Assembly: GCA_036751905.1 (NCBI GenBank)
Contig: DAIOTP010000001.1
Coordinates: 38,294-102,293 of the forward strand
Source: T3Sed10-241 sp036751905
GTDB taxonomy: Bacteria; Bacteroidota; Bacteroidia; Flavobacteriales_D; Cryomorphaceae
Length of the DNA: 64,000 nt
Direction of reading: 5' to 3'
Shown here: one piece after another, positions 53,361 to 60,436 of the stretch
Numbering within the stretch: position 1 is the first letter of the stretch
Layout: every line of letters begins with the position of its first letter
The notes under the pieces: model-generated
Seen by the model: the letters and a program-made list of their open reading frames with translations, nothing else
Databases searched by the model: none
Told to the model about the DNA's origin: nothing
Program-made: the position numbers and the translations under genes

Positions 53361-54245
53361 ATGAAGGGACAATACTCCATTAAAGATTTAGAAAGACTTA
53401 CAGGCATCAAAGCGCATACTTTGCGCATCTGGGAAAAACGCTATGGAATCATTGTCCCAGAGCGCACTGATACCAACATTCGGTACTACGATGATGAAGA
53501 GCTGAAAAAGGTGCTCAACATCGCAATTCTGAACAACTACGGCATCAAAATTTCCAAAATCGTAGGCCTCACACCGCAAGAATTGCATCAAAAAGTGATT
53601 GAGCTGAGCAATGAAGAGGTCAGTGAAACTGTGCAAGTGGAAAGCCTTGTGGTAGCCATGGTAGAAATGGATGAAGTGAGATTCGAAAAAATCCTTGCCA
53701 ACTGTACCATCCGATTGGGTTTTGAGCAAACCATGATGAAAGTCATCTACCCATTTTTTAAAAAAGTTGGTGTCCTGTGGCAAACCGGTGCTATAAATCC
53801 AGCTCAAGAACACTTCATGAGCAACCTTATCCGGCAAAAACTCATTGTGGCCATCGACGGGCAGGGATTGATGACAAAAGCCGATAGCAAGCGCTTTCTG
53901 CTCTTTTTGCCGGAAGGCGAGCTGCACGAAATTGGGCTCTTATTCTACAATTACTTGGTTTTAAAAGCTGGACACAAGGCTGTTTATTTGGGTCAAAGTG
54001 TGCCCATCAAAGACGTTGTTTCGGTGAACGCATTGAATCCGGCGCATTACATTCTTACATCAACTTTGTCGTTGTACAATATCGACGATGTCAACGCGCT
54101 GATTCAGAAATTGCTGGATGCTTTTCCAAACGCCCAGATATTCATAACAAATCAAATTGAGCAAACTGATGGATTGCTCAGGCACCCTGCACTCCACGTC
54201 AACGAGGGTCTATCTGCATTCAAAGAAATGCTTTCTTCCATATAA
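53361..54245 (+). CDS. MerR-family regulator with cobalamin-binding domain (CarH/LitR-like)
   Basis: The 294-residue protein has an N-terminal MerR winged helix (about 4-75; YSIKDLERLTGIKAHTLRIW), a four-helix cobalamin cap (about 90-170) and a Rossmann B12-binding domain (about 175-290). Both diagnostic motifs are intact: Wx9EH (Trp140, Glu150, His151) and ExHxxG (Glu187, His189, Gly192). In CarH/LitR, adenosylcobalamin holds a DNA-bound repressor tetramer in the dark, and light breaks it. The residue after the cap Trp is Gln141; CarH of Thermus has a His there. It heads a same-strand block of carotenoid and photolyase genes, which supports light control. B12 binding and light response are inferred. 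Confidence 0.9.
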   Translation: MKGQYSIKDLERLTGIKAHTLRIWEKRYGIIVPERTDTNIRYYDDEELKKVLNIAILNNYGIKISKIVGLTPQELHQKVIELSNEEVSETVQVESLVVAMVEMDEVRFEKILANCTIRLGFEQTMMKVIYPFFKKVGVLWQTGAINPAQEHFMSNLIRQKLIVAIDGQGLMTKADSKRFLLFLPEGELHEIGLLFYNYLVLKAGHKAVYLGQSVPIKDVVSVNALNPAHYILTSTLSLYNIDDVNALIQKLLDAFPNAQIFITNQIEQTDGLLRHPALHVNEGLSAFKEMLSSI

Positions 54246-54380
54246 ACGGTCCTCGTTTAATCATTTTGTTGGATTCCTAAACAAATTTATTTTGGTTTTT
54301 TTGTTTCATTATTAGCTTTTTACAAGCTATAATGGAGCATAGCTCAAAATTTTTCTGAGATATTAACAGCTGTTGATATA

Positions 54381-54409
54381 TTGTTTTGTTGAATTGATTC
54401 GTATATTTG
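54381..54409 (+). promoter_or_regulatory. Promoter of the light-block ECF sigma gene (TTG-18 bp-TATATTTG) with repeats
   Basis: TTG at 54381-54383 and TATATTTG at 54402-54409 are 18 bases apart. The extended core CGTATATTTGTTCA spans 54400-54413 and matches the MerR gene promoter at 12 of 14 positions. TGTTGA occurs at 54371-54376 and 54387-54392, its complement TCAACA at 54411-54416, and a 10-bp palindrome AACAGCTGTT at 54365-54374; these are candidate operator half-sites. Confidence 0.5.
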
Positions 54410-54432
54410 TTCAACAAACCAAAGTAAAAACC

Positions 54433-54939
54433 ATGAGCACATTTAATTTTGACCAGGAACTCATCGCTTTTCAAAAGCCCCTTAAGTCGTTTGCTTATGG
54501 CTTTACCAACGATGAAGAAGCAGCCAACGACTTGCTGCAGGAAACGTTTCTGAAAGCCCTTACTTACCGCGATAAATTTGAAGAAAGCACCAACCTCAAG
54601 GCATGGTTGTACACCATCATGCGCAATACTTTCATCAACAATTACAGAAAAGCTGTAAGGGCCAATACCATAATTGATAAGACAGATGAGCAGTACTTTA
54701 TCAATACTGCCGATGTAAACGCAAGTTTTGAGAGCCCTGACAGCGCTTTTTCGCGCAAACAAATAAGTGCTGTAGTGGACGACCTGGAGGATGAGTACAA
54801 AGTGCCTTTCACTATGTATAACAAAGGGTTCAAGTACAAGGAAATTGCTGCCAAACTTGATTTGCCGATTGGAACCATCAAAAGCCGTATCTTTCTGGCA
54901 CGAAAAAAGCTTATGCTAAGCTTGACGGATTACAATTGA
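54433..54939 (+). CDS. ECF-type sigma factor upstream of carotenoid genes
   Basis: The 168-residue protein has sigma region 2 (LKSFAYGFTNDEEAANDLLQ and AWLYTIMRNTFINNYRK) and region 4 (FTMYNKGFKYKEIAAKLDLP, GTIKSRIFLARKKL). This type, with FxxDxxLLQETFLKAL-like region 2, is common in Bacteroidota and is often found next to crt genes. The ATG at 54433 follows a promoter box by 23 bases. crtI begins 9 bases after the stop. By analogy with LitS of actinobacteria it may transcribe the downstream genes; that is inference. No anti-sigma gene is adjacent. Confidence 0.92.
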   Translation: MSTFNFDQELIAFQKPLKSFAYGFTNDEEAANDLLQETFLKALTYRDKFEESTNLKAWLYTIMRNTFINNYRKAVRANTIIDKTDEQYFINTADVNASFESPDSAFSRKQISAVVDDLEDEYKVPFTMYNKGFKYKEIAAKLDLPIGTIKSRIFLARKKLMLSLTDYN

Positions 54940-54948
54940 AACCTTTGA

Positions 54949-56424
54949 ATGAATAACAGACGTGCTATTGTAATAGGGTCCGGCTTTGCCGGACTTTCTG
55001 TTGCTACACACCTCGCCCAGCGCGGATATGCGGTGGAAGTGTTTGAAAAAAACAGCATGCCCGGAGGGCGGGCACAGCAATTTCAAGCCGATGGCTTCAC
55101 CTTCGACATGGGTCCGAGTTGGTATTGGATGCCCGATGTGTTCGAGCGGTATTTCGGCTATTTCGGGAAAAAAGTAAGTGATTACTACCAGCTACAACGT
55201 CTGGATCCATCCTATGCCGTGTACTTCGGCGAGGACCATAAGATGGACATTCCCGCTGATTACAATGCGCTCAAAAGGCTCTTCGAAACGTACGAGCCAG
55301 GAAGTGGTGCAGCCCTTGACAAATTCATGGCCGAAGCCGCCTACAAATATGAAGTAGGCATCAATGACCTCGTCTACAAGCCGGGGCTTAGTCTCACCGA
55401 ATTTGCCGATTGGCGTGTAGTAAGTGGCGCCTTCCGCTTGCAGCTGCTCAGCTCCCTAAGCAAGCATGTGCGCAAGTATTTCAAAAACCCATATTTGATC
55501 GAACTGCTTGAATTTCCAGTGCTTTTTTTGGGTGCAAAACCCAGCAAAACACCAGCCCTTTACAGCTTGATGAACTATGCCGACATCAAATTGGGAACCT
55601 GGTATCCGAAAAATGGCATGTATGATATAGTGCGTGGCATGGTATCCCTCGCCACAGAATTGGGCGTGGTGATACACTGCAATTCGCCTGTAGAACGCAT
55701 AGAGGTGCATGGGGGTAAAGCCACTGGCGTAGTGGTGGGTGGACAACTACACGCCGCCGACGTGGTCATTTCATCGGCCGATTACCACCATACAGAGCAA
55801 AAGCTTCTCGCTCCTGAACACCGCAACTACACAGAAAAGTACTGGGGCAAGAGGACTATGGCTCCCTCAAGCCTGCTGTATTACGTAGGTTTGAACAAGC
55901 AAATAGAGGGACTTCTGCACCACAACCTCTTTTTTGATGCCGATTTTAACCAACACGCTGAGCAAATTTACGAAACCCCTGCATGGCCGGAGCATCCTCT
56001 TTTCTACGTATCGGCCACGTCGAAAACTGACAAAAACAGCGCTCCTGCCGGTTGCGAAAATCTGTTTATTCTCATCCCAACTGCCCCTGGATTGCTGGAA
56101 ACTCCTGAGATCAAAGAACAATACTTCCAGAAGGTCATGGACAGGATGGAAAGCTTGCTCAAACAAAATATAAAAAAACATGTTATCTTCAGGCGAGATT
56201 TCGCTTGTACAGATTTCATTTCTACCTACAATTCTTACAAGGGAAACGCGTACGGCTTAGCAAACACGCTCAACCAAACTGCCATTTTGAAACCAACCCT
56301 GAAAAATAAAAAAGTGGAGGGACTCTACTACGCCGGACAGCTTACTGTGCCTGGTCCCGGAGTGCCACCTTCGCTTATTTCAGGTAAGGTAGTGGCTGAC
56401 CAGGTGAGCAAACACCACGCATGA
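54949..56424 (+). CDS. crtI: Phytoene desaturase (CrtI type)
   Basis: CrtI introduces the double bonds that turn phytoene into coloured carotenes (up to lycopene), using FAD. The 491-residue protein has the FAD-binding dinucleotide motif IVIGSGFAGLSVATHLA at the N-terminus, PGGRAQQFQADGFTFDMGPSW, and the C-terminal signature GLYYAGQLTVPGPGVPPS. The length is normal. It lies between the sigma factor and phytoene synthase genes on one strand with gaps of 9 and 3 bases. Confidence 0.96.
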   Translation: MNNRRAIVIGSGFAGLSVATHLAQRGYAVEVFEKNSMPGGRAQQFQADGFTFDMGPSWYWMPDVFERYFGYFGKKVSDYYQLQRLDPSYAVYFGEDHKMDIPADYNALKRLFETYEPGSGAALDKFMAEAAYKYEVGINDLVYKPGLSLTEFADWRVVSGAFRLQLLSSLSKHVRKYFKNPYLIELLEFPVLFLGAKPSKTPALYSLMNYADIKLGTWYPKNGMYDIVRGMVSLATELGVVIHCNSPVERIEVHGGKATGVVVGGQLHAADVVISSADYHHTEQKLLAPEHRNYTEKYWGKRTMAPSSLLYYVGLNKQIEGLLHHNLFFDADFNQHAEQIYETPAWPEHPLFYVSATSKTDKNSAPAGCENLFILIPTAPGLLETPEIKEQYFQKVMDRMESLLKQNIKKHVIFRRDFACTDFISTYNSYKGNAYGLANTLNQTAILKPTLKNKKVEGLYYAGQLTVPGPGVPPSLISGKVVADQVSKHHA

Positions 56425-56427
56425 CCC

Positions 56428-57267
56428 ATGAAGCAACTTTTCGATTCTGTGAGCATCAAGTGCAGTAGGCTTACTACCAAAAGCTACAGCACTTCCTTCT
56501 CGCTCGGTATACGGTTCTTAGCGCCCGACTTGCGCGATCCTATTTACGCCATTTATGGCTTCGTGCGGTTTGCTGACGAAATTGTTGATTCATTCCACGG
56601 TTTCCCGAAAGAACGCCTGCTTGATGAATTCGAAACTGAAACCTTTAAAGCCATCGCTGACGGCATAAGCCTAAACCCAATTCTGCACAGCTTCCAGAAT
56701 GTAGTACGGGCGTATGATATAGATCATGAATGCATCCGCACTTTTTTGAAGAGCATGCGCATGGATTTGCACAAGGATACTTACGCCAGCGAGCAAGAGT
56801 ATGAAGAATACATACTTGGATCGGCCGAGGTGGTGGGGCTGATGTGTTTGAGCGTCTTTTTGCGGGGTGACAAAACCCGCTATCAATTTCTCAAGCCTTC
56901 TGCCATGAAGTTGGGTTCTGCCTTTCAGAAAATCAATTTCCTTAGGGATTTACACGCCGATTACAAGCTTTTGGGCCGCACGTACTTCCCTGGTCTTAAT
57001 ATGACGGAATTCAACGAGGCCGTTAAAAAAGAGATTGAAGCCGACATCGAAAAAGATTTCGCGGCGGGTTATGAAGGGATCAAACAGCTGCCAAAAGATG
57101 CTCGATTTGGGGTATTTGTGGCCTATGTATATTACCACCAACTGCTTCGTAAAATTAAGAACAAGCCTACTGAGGACATCCTCAACGAGCGCATACGCAT
57201 CAGCAACAAACGCAAGTTTGCGCTCTTTTTTAGTTCATATGTGAGGCACAGCTTCAACAATCTATAA
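56428..57267 (+). CDS. crtB: Phytoene synthase (squalene/phytoene synthase family)
   Basis: CrtB joins two geranylgeranyl diphosphates to phytoene. The 279-residue product has both Asp-rich motifs: FADEIVDSF (Asp50 to Asp54) and NFLRDLHADYK (Asp174 to Asp178), with the following GRTYFP as in other bacterial phytoene synthases. The neighbouring CrtI supports phytoene rather than squalene as product. The gap to crtI is three bases and to idi two. No GGPP synthase gene is in the window. Confidence 0.95.
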   Translation: MKQLFDSVSIKCSRLTTKSYSTSFSLGIRFLAPDLRDPIYAIYGFVRFADEIVDSFHGFPKERLLDEFETETFKAIADGISLNPILHSFQNVVRAYDIDHECIRTFLKSMRMDLHKDTYASEQEYEEYILGSAEVVGLMCLSVFLRGDKTRYQFLKPSAMKLGSAFQKINFLRDLHADYKLLGRTYFPGLNMTEFNEAVKKEIEADIEKDFAAGYEGIKQLPKDARFGVFVAYVYYHQLLRKIKNKPTEDILNERIRISNKRKFALFFSSYVRHSFNNL

Positions 57268-57269
57268 GC

Positions 57270-57806
57270 ATGGGCCCTGCTTTCGACAAAGTAATACTCG
57301 TCGACCGCAATGACAACCCACTGGGAGTCATGGACAAACTTGAAGCCCATCAAAAAGGGCTATTGCATCGGGCTTTCTCTATCTTTCTTTTCAACGAAGC
57401 CGGTGAGATGCTGCTTCAAAAGCGGGCTTCTACCAAATACCACTGTGGGGGCTTGTGGAGCAATACGTGCTGTTCACACCCCATTCCAAACTATGACATT
57501 GACCGCTGTTTGTCCGAAAAGCTTTTTCAGGAAATGGGAATCGGCGCAAGTCTACAAAAGGCATTCGACTTCACCTACCGCGCACAACTCGACAACGGGC
57601 TTACTGAATACGAATATGACCATGTATACATTGGCCATTACAGCGGCACTCCACAACCCAACCCCAACGAAGTTGACACATGGTGCTACGCCTCCTTGGC
57701 GGAAGTAAGTGAACAATTGGCCCGGTATCCTGAGCATTTCACTCCGTGGTTCAGACTCTTATTTCCTAAATTAAGGAACCATTTCGTGCTATTGAACCGC
57801 GCTTGA
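57270..57806 (+). CDS. idi: Isopentenyl-diphosphate delta-isomerase, type 1
   Basis: Idi interconverts IPP and DMAPP, feeding prenyl chains into carotenoid synthesis. The 178-residue nudix-fold protein has RAFSIFLFNEAGEMLLQKRAS, the cysteine segment WSNTCCSHP (catalytic Cys about 67-68) and the acidic EYEYDHVYIG region with the catalytic Glu. It is the type 1 (metal-dependent, not flavin) isomerase. It lies two bases after crtB; the next gene follows after 58 bases. Confidence 0.95.
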   Translation: MGPAFDKVILVDRNDNPLGVMDKLEAHQKGLLHRAFSIFLFNEAGEMLLQKRASTKYHCGGLWSNTCCSHPIPNYDIDRCLSEKLFQEMGIGASLQKAFDFTYRAQLDNGLTEYEYDHVYIGHYSGTPQPNPNEVDTWCYASLAEVSEQLARYPEHFTPWFRLLFPKLRNHFVLLNRA

Positions 57807-57864
57807 AAAACAATTATTCACACCCTGTGTTAATAATGCGTTCGAATCAACAACGATAAAACCC

Positions 57865-58269
57865 TTGAAAATTACCGTTTCCCGAAAGGCGCACTTCAAT
57901 GCTGCGCACAGGCTGCACAACCCCCATTGGAGTGATGAAAAAAACCGCTCCGTGTTTGGGAAATGCAACAACCCGAATTACCACGGTCACAATTACGACC
58001 TCATAGTGAGTGTGACCGGTGAAATAGATCCCGACACGGGCTATGTGATCGACACAAAAGTGCTTAAGGATTTGATCCGTGATCACGTAGAAGAGCCCTT
58101 TGACCACAAAAACCTCAACCTCGATACCCAGGAATTTGCAAACCTCAATCCAACTGCTGAACACATTGCATCGGTGATTTGGAACAAACTGCGCACTGAA
58201 CTACCACAAAACCTTGATCTTAAAATAACCTTATATGAAACTGAACGGAACTTCGTCGAAATTGGATGA
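57865..58269 (+). CDS. 6-pyruvoyl-tetrahydropterin synthase family enzyme (PTPS-like)
   Basis: The 134-residue enzyme acts on dihydroneopterin triphosphate, the product of GTP cyclohydrolase I encoded next to it. Zinc ligands His15, His40 and His42 (AAHRLH, YHGHNY), the catalytic Cys34 (FGKCNNPN), the Asp80-His81 pair (PFDHKNL) and Glu125 (YETERN) are all visible. The KCNNPNxHGHNY pattern and GEIDPDTGYV closely match animal PTPS, which makes the tetrahydrobiopterin precursor, more than the short QueD enzymes of queuosine synthesis. QueD activity cannot be excluded. The start is TTG at 57865; no ATG is available. Its 3' end overlaps folE if folE starts at 58235. Confidence 0.85.
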   Translation: MKITVSRKAHFNAAHRLHNPHWSDEKNRSVFGKCNNPNYHGHNYDLIVSVTGEIDPDTGYVIDTKVLKDLIRDHVEEPFDHKNLNLDTQEFANLNPTAEHIASVIWNKLRTELPQNLDLKITLYETERNFVEIG

Positions 58270-58921
58270 CGATATGATAACTCTTGATGAATTGATTGGT
58301 GATGAGCACATTCTCACATCAATCGAAACGCCACTGCGTCCTGATGCTTTCAGCAAAAGCGACGATGAAAAAATAAAAATCATCGCAAAGCATTTTGAGC
58401 AGATCATGCTCACCCTGGGACTGGACCTCACTGACGACAGCCTCCGGGGCACTCCTAAGCGCGTAGCCAAAATGTATGTGCAAGAGATTTTTAGCGGGCT
58501 TAATCCCAAAAACAAGCCCAGTGTGGCACTCTTTGACAATAAATACAAGTACAAAGAGATGCTGGTTGAAAAAAACATCACCCTACAATCGCACTGTGAG
58601 CACCATTTTGTGCCTATAATCGGTGTAGTACACGTGGCTTACATCAGCAACGGCAAAGTGATTGGGCTCTCAAAAATCAACCGTTTGGTGCAGCATTTCG
58701 CCAAAAGGCCACAAGTGCAGGAGCGGCTTACGGTACAAATCGCTAAAGAATTGAAAATCATGCTCGAAACTGAAGATGTGGCCGTGATTGTCGACGCCAA
58801 GCACATGTGTGTAAGTATGCGCGGCATTGAAGACCAAACCAGCAGCACTGTAACCAGCAGTTACCATGGTAAGTTTCAGGAAGAAGCCACCAGAAATGAA
58901 TTTTTCAAATACCTCAATTAA
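58235..58921 (+). CDS. folE: GTP cyclohydrolase I
   Basis: FolE turns GTP into dihydroneopterin triphosphate, the entry to folate and biopterin synthesis. The 228-residue product has zinc ligands Cys121 and His124 (SHCEHHFVP) and Cys192 (HMCVSMRG), with GLSKINRLVQHFAKRPQVQERL and TSSYHGKF near the end, all standard. The ATG at 58235 overlaps the PTPS gene by 35 bases; an ATG at 58274, five bases after the PTPS stop, is an equally good start. Adjacency to PTPS suggests this copy serves a reduced-pterin pathway, possibly in addition to folate. Confidence 0.95.
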   Translation: MKLNGTSSKLDDDMITLDELIGDEHILTSIETPLRPDAFSKSDDEKIKIIAKHFEQIMLTLGLDLTDDSLRGTPKRVAKMYVQEIFSGLNPKNKPSVALFDNKYKYKEMLVEKNITLQSHCEHHFVPIIGVVHVAYISNGKVIGLSKINRLVQHFAKRPQVQERLTVQIAKELKIMLETEDVAVIVDAKHMCVSMRGIEDQTSSTVTSSYHGKFQEEATRNEFFKYLN

Positions 58922-58923
58922 AT

Positions 58924-59091
58924 ATGTTAGGCAAACTTTTTGGTAAAACCAGCCCCAAAGAAAAGCTTCAAAAGAAGTACGAAAAGATGCTGGAAGAAAG
59001 CTACAAGCTTTCTTCAGTAAACAGGGCCAAAAGTGATATGCTGAGGGCAGAAGCAGAAGAGGTACTCAAGGAAATTGAAAACCTGAAATAA
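58924..59091 (+). CDS. Lacal_2735-type small protein (DUF6435-like)
   Basis: This 55-residue protein is easy to miss because of its size. It begins MLGKLFGKTSPKEKLQKKYE and continues as one charged helix with SSVNRAKSD and EAEEVLKEIENL, the pattern of Lacal_2735-family proteins in Bacteroidota. The function is unknown. The ATG is two bases after the folE stop, and its TAA shares a base with the SDR start (TAATG), so translation is coupled with both neighbours and the gene is surely part of the operon. Confidence 0.85.
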   Translation: MLGKLFGKTSPKEKLQKKYEKMLEESYKLSSVNRAKSDMLRAEAEEVLKEIENLK

Positions 59092-59798
59092 TGTCCAAAA
59101 CCTTTTTGATTGTAGGAGGCAGCACCGGCATTGGGCAGGAGCTCACAGAGCAGCTTTTGGCGGAAGGCCATAGCGTCATCGTGGCTTCGCGCAATGCAAG
59201 TTCCAGAATGAGCTCTCGAGATAAGCTGTCTGTACACGATGTAGATGCTACGATTGAGGGAGCCGACTGGAGCTTTTTGCCCGATCAGTTGGATGGTCTC
59301 GCTTACCTTGGCGGAAGCATCAATTTGAAGCCTTTTCACCGGCTCAAGAATGAAGACTTTATCACTGACTTTCGCATCAACCTGCTTGGCGCGGTCAATT
59401 CCATACAGGCAGCCTTGCCAGCGCTCAAGTCTAACCAACACGCTTCCATTGTATTGTTTAGCACAGTGGCAGTGCAGCGCGGACTCACATTTCACGCAAG
59501 TGTAGCTGCCGCCAAAGGGGCTGTAGAAGGACTCACCCGTGAATTAAGCGCCGAGCTCGCACCCAACATCAGGACCAATGCCATAGCACTGAGCTTGACC
59601 GACACCCCAATGGCTGAAAAGCTGCTCAGCAATGATACCAAACGTGAAGCAGCCGACCAACGCCATGCCCTTAAGCGCTTTGGCAAGCCGGCGGATATTG
59701 CTTCAATGGCGGCATTCCTCCTCAGCGATAAAGCATCCTGGATTACTGGCCAAATTATTGGTGTAGATGGCGGGATGGGTACGGTACAGAATCTATGA
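59091..59798 (+). CDS. Short-chain dehydrogenase/reductase-fold protein lacking the catalytic Tyr
   Basis: The 235-residue product is a Rossmann-fold SDR with GGSTGIG at 9-15 for NAD(P) binding, the structural Asn97 (RINLLG), Ser124 (FSTVA) and Lys142. In the active-site YxxxK motif the Tyr is Val138 (SVAAAK). The C-terminal GQIIGVDGGM is typical. Position after folE and PTPS suggests a sepiapterin-reductase-like or pterin reductase role, but the missing Tyr means either an altered mechanism or a non-catalytic function. The gene overlaps the flavin reductase gene by four bases. Confidence 0.88.
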   Translation: MSKTFLIVGGSTGIGQELTEQLLAEGHSVIVASRNASSRMSSRDKLSVHDVDATIEGADWSFLPDQLDGLAYLGGSINLKPFHRLKNEDFITDFRINLLGAVNSIQAALPALKSNQHASIVLFSTVAVQRGLTFHASVAAAKGAVEGLTRELSAELAPNIRTNAIALSLTDTPMAEKLLSNDTKREAADQRHALKRFGKPADIASMAAFLLSDKASWITGQIIGVDGGMGTVQNL

Positions 59799-60436
59799 TC
59801 ACCTATACGGCTGCTGATATTGAGGCGCTTGAGCAGCGTTACCGAACACGTCTTGTCAACGCCCTTGGTGGTGCCAAAAGCGCCAACCTCATCGGAACAA
59901 CAAATGAATTGGGCCATGATAATCTCGCCCTTTTCTCATCAGTCATTCATGTGGGTGCCAATCCGCCGCTGATTGGATTTGTGATGAGGCCAATTCATGT
60001 GGAGCGACATACTTATGCCAACATCTGTGAGAACGGTCACTTCACAATCAATGCGGTGCGTTCTGCCTTTCGGCAAAATGCGCACCAAACAAGCGCCAAA
60101 TACCCCCGGCATGTCTCAGAATTCGATGCTTGCGGACTGACACGGTTTTACAACACCTCATTCCCAGCCCCGTTTGTAAAAGAAAGTGCCATACAGATCG
60201 GCTGCATACTCGAAGAAGATATACCCATTACGAGCAATGGTGCCCGGCTCATCATTGGGAGGATTGCCTTGATCAACATAGCCGACGATATGCTCAGGCA
60301 AGACGGCAGCCTTGACTTGCATGCCGCTCAGGTGGAGGCCATTACAGGTCTCGACAGCTGGCACCCCATCATGGCAGGAACGCGATACAGCCATGCACTA
60401 CCCAACGAACAATTGCACACCATCACCGATGACTAA
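59795..60436 (+). CDS. Flavin reductase-like protein (FMN-binding split barrel)
   Basis: The 213-residue product resembles flavin reductase-like split-barrel proteins, which bind FMN: SANLIGTTNELGHDNLALFSS for the phosphate-binding region, NPPLIGFVMRP and HVERHTYANICENGHFTINAV. The end differs from classical NADH:FMN oxidoreductases and the specificity is unknown. Overlap with the SDR gene (4 bases) and the photolyase gene (8 bases) couples it to both. It could supply reduced flavin to photolyase, but that is inference. Confidence 0.85.
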   Translation: MITYTAADIEALEQRYRTRLVNALGGAKSANLIGTTNELGHDNLALFSSVIHVGANPPLIGFVMRPIHVERHTYANICENGHFTINAVRSAFRQNAHQTSAKYPRHVSEFDACGLTRFYNTSFPAPFVKESAIQIGCILEEDIPITSNGARLIIGRIALINIADDMLRQDGSLDLHAAQVEAITGLDSWHPIMAGTRYSHALPNEQLHTITDD

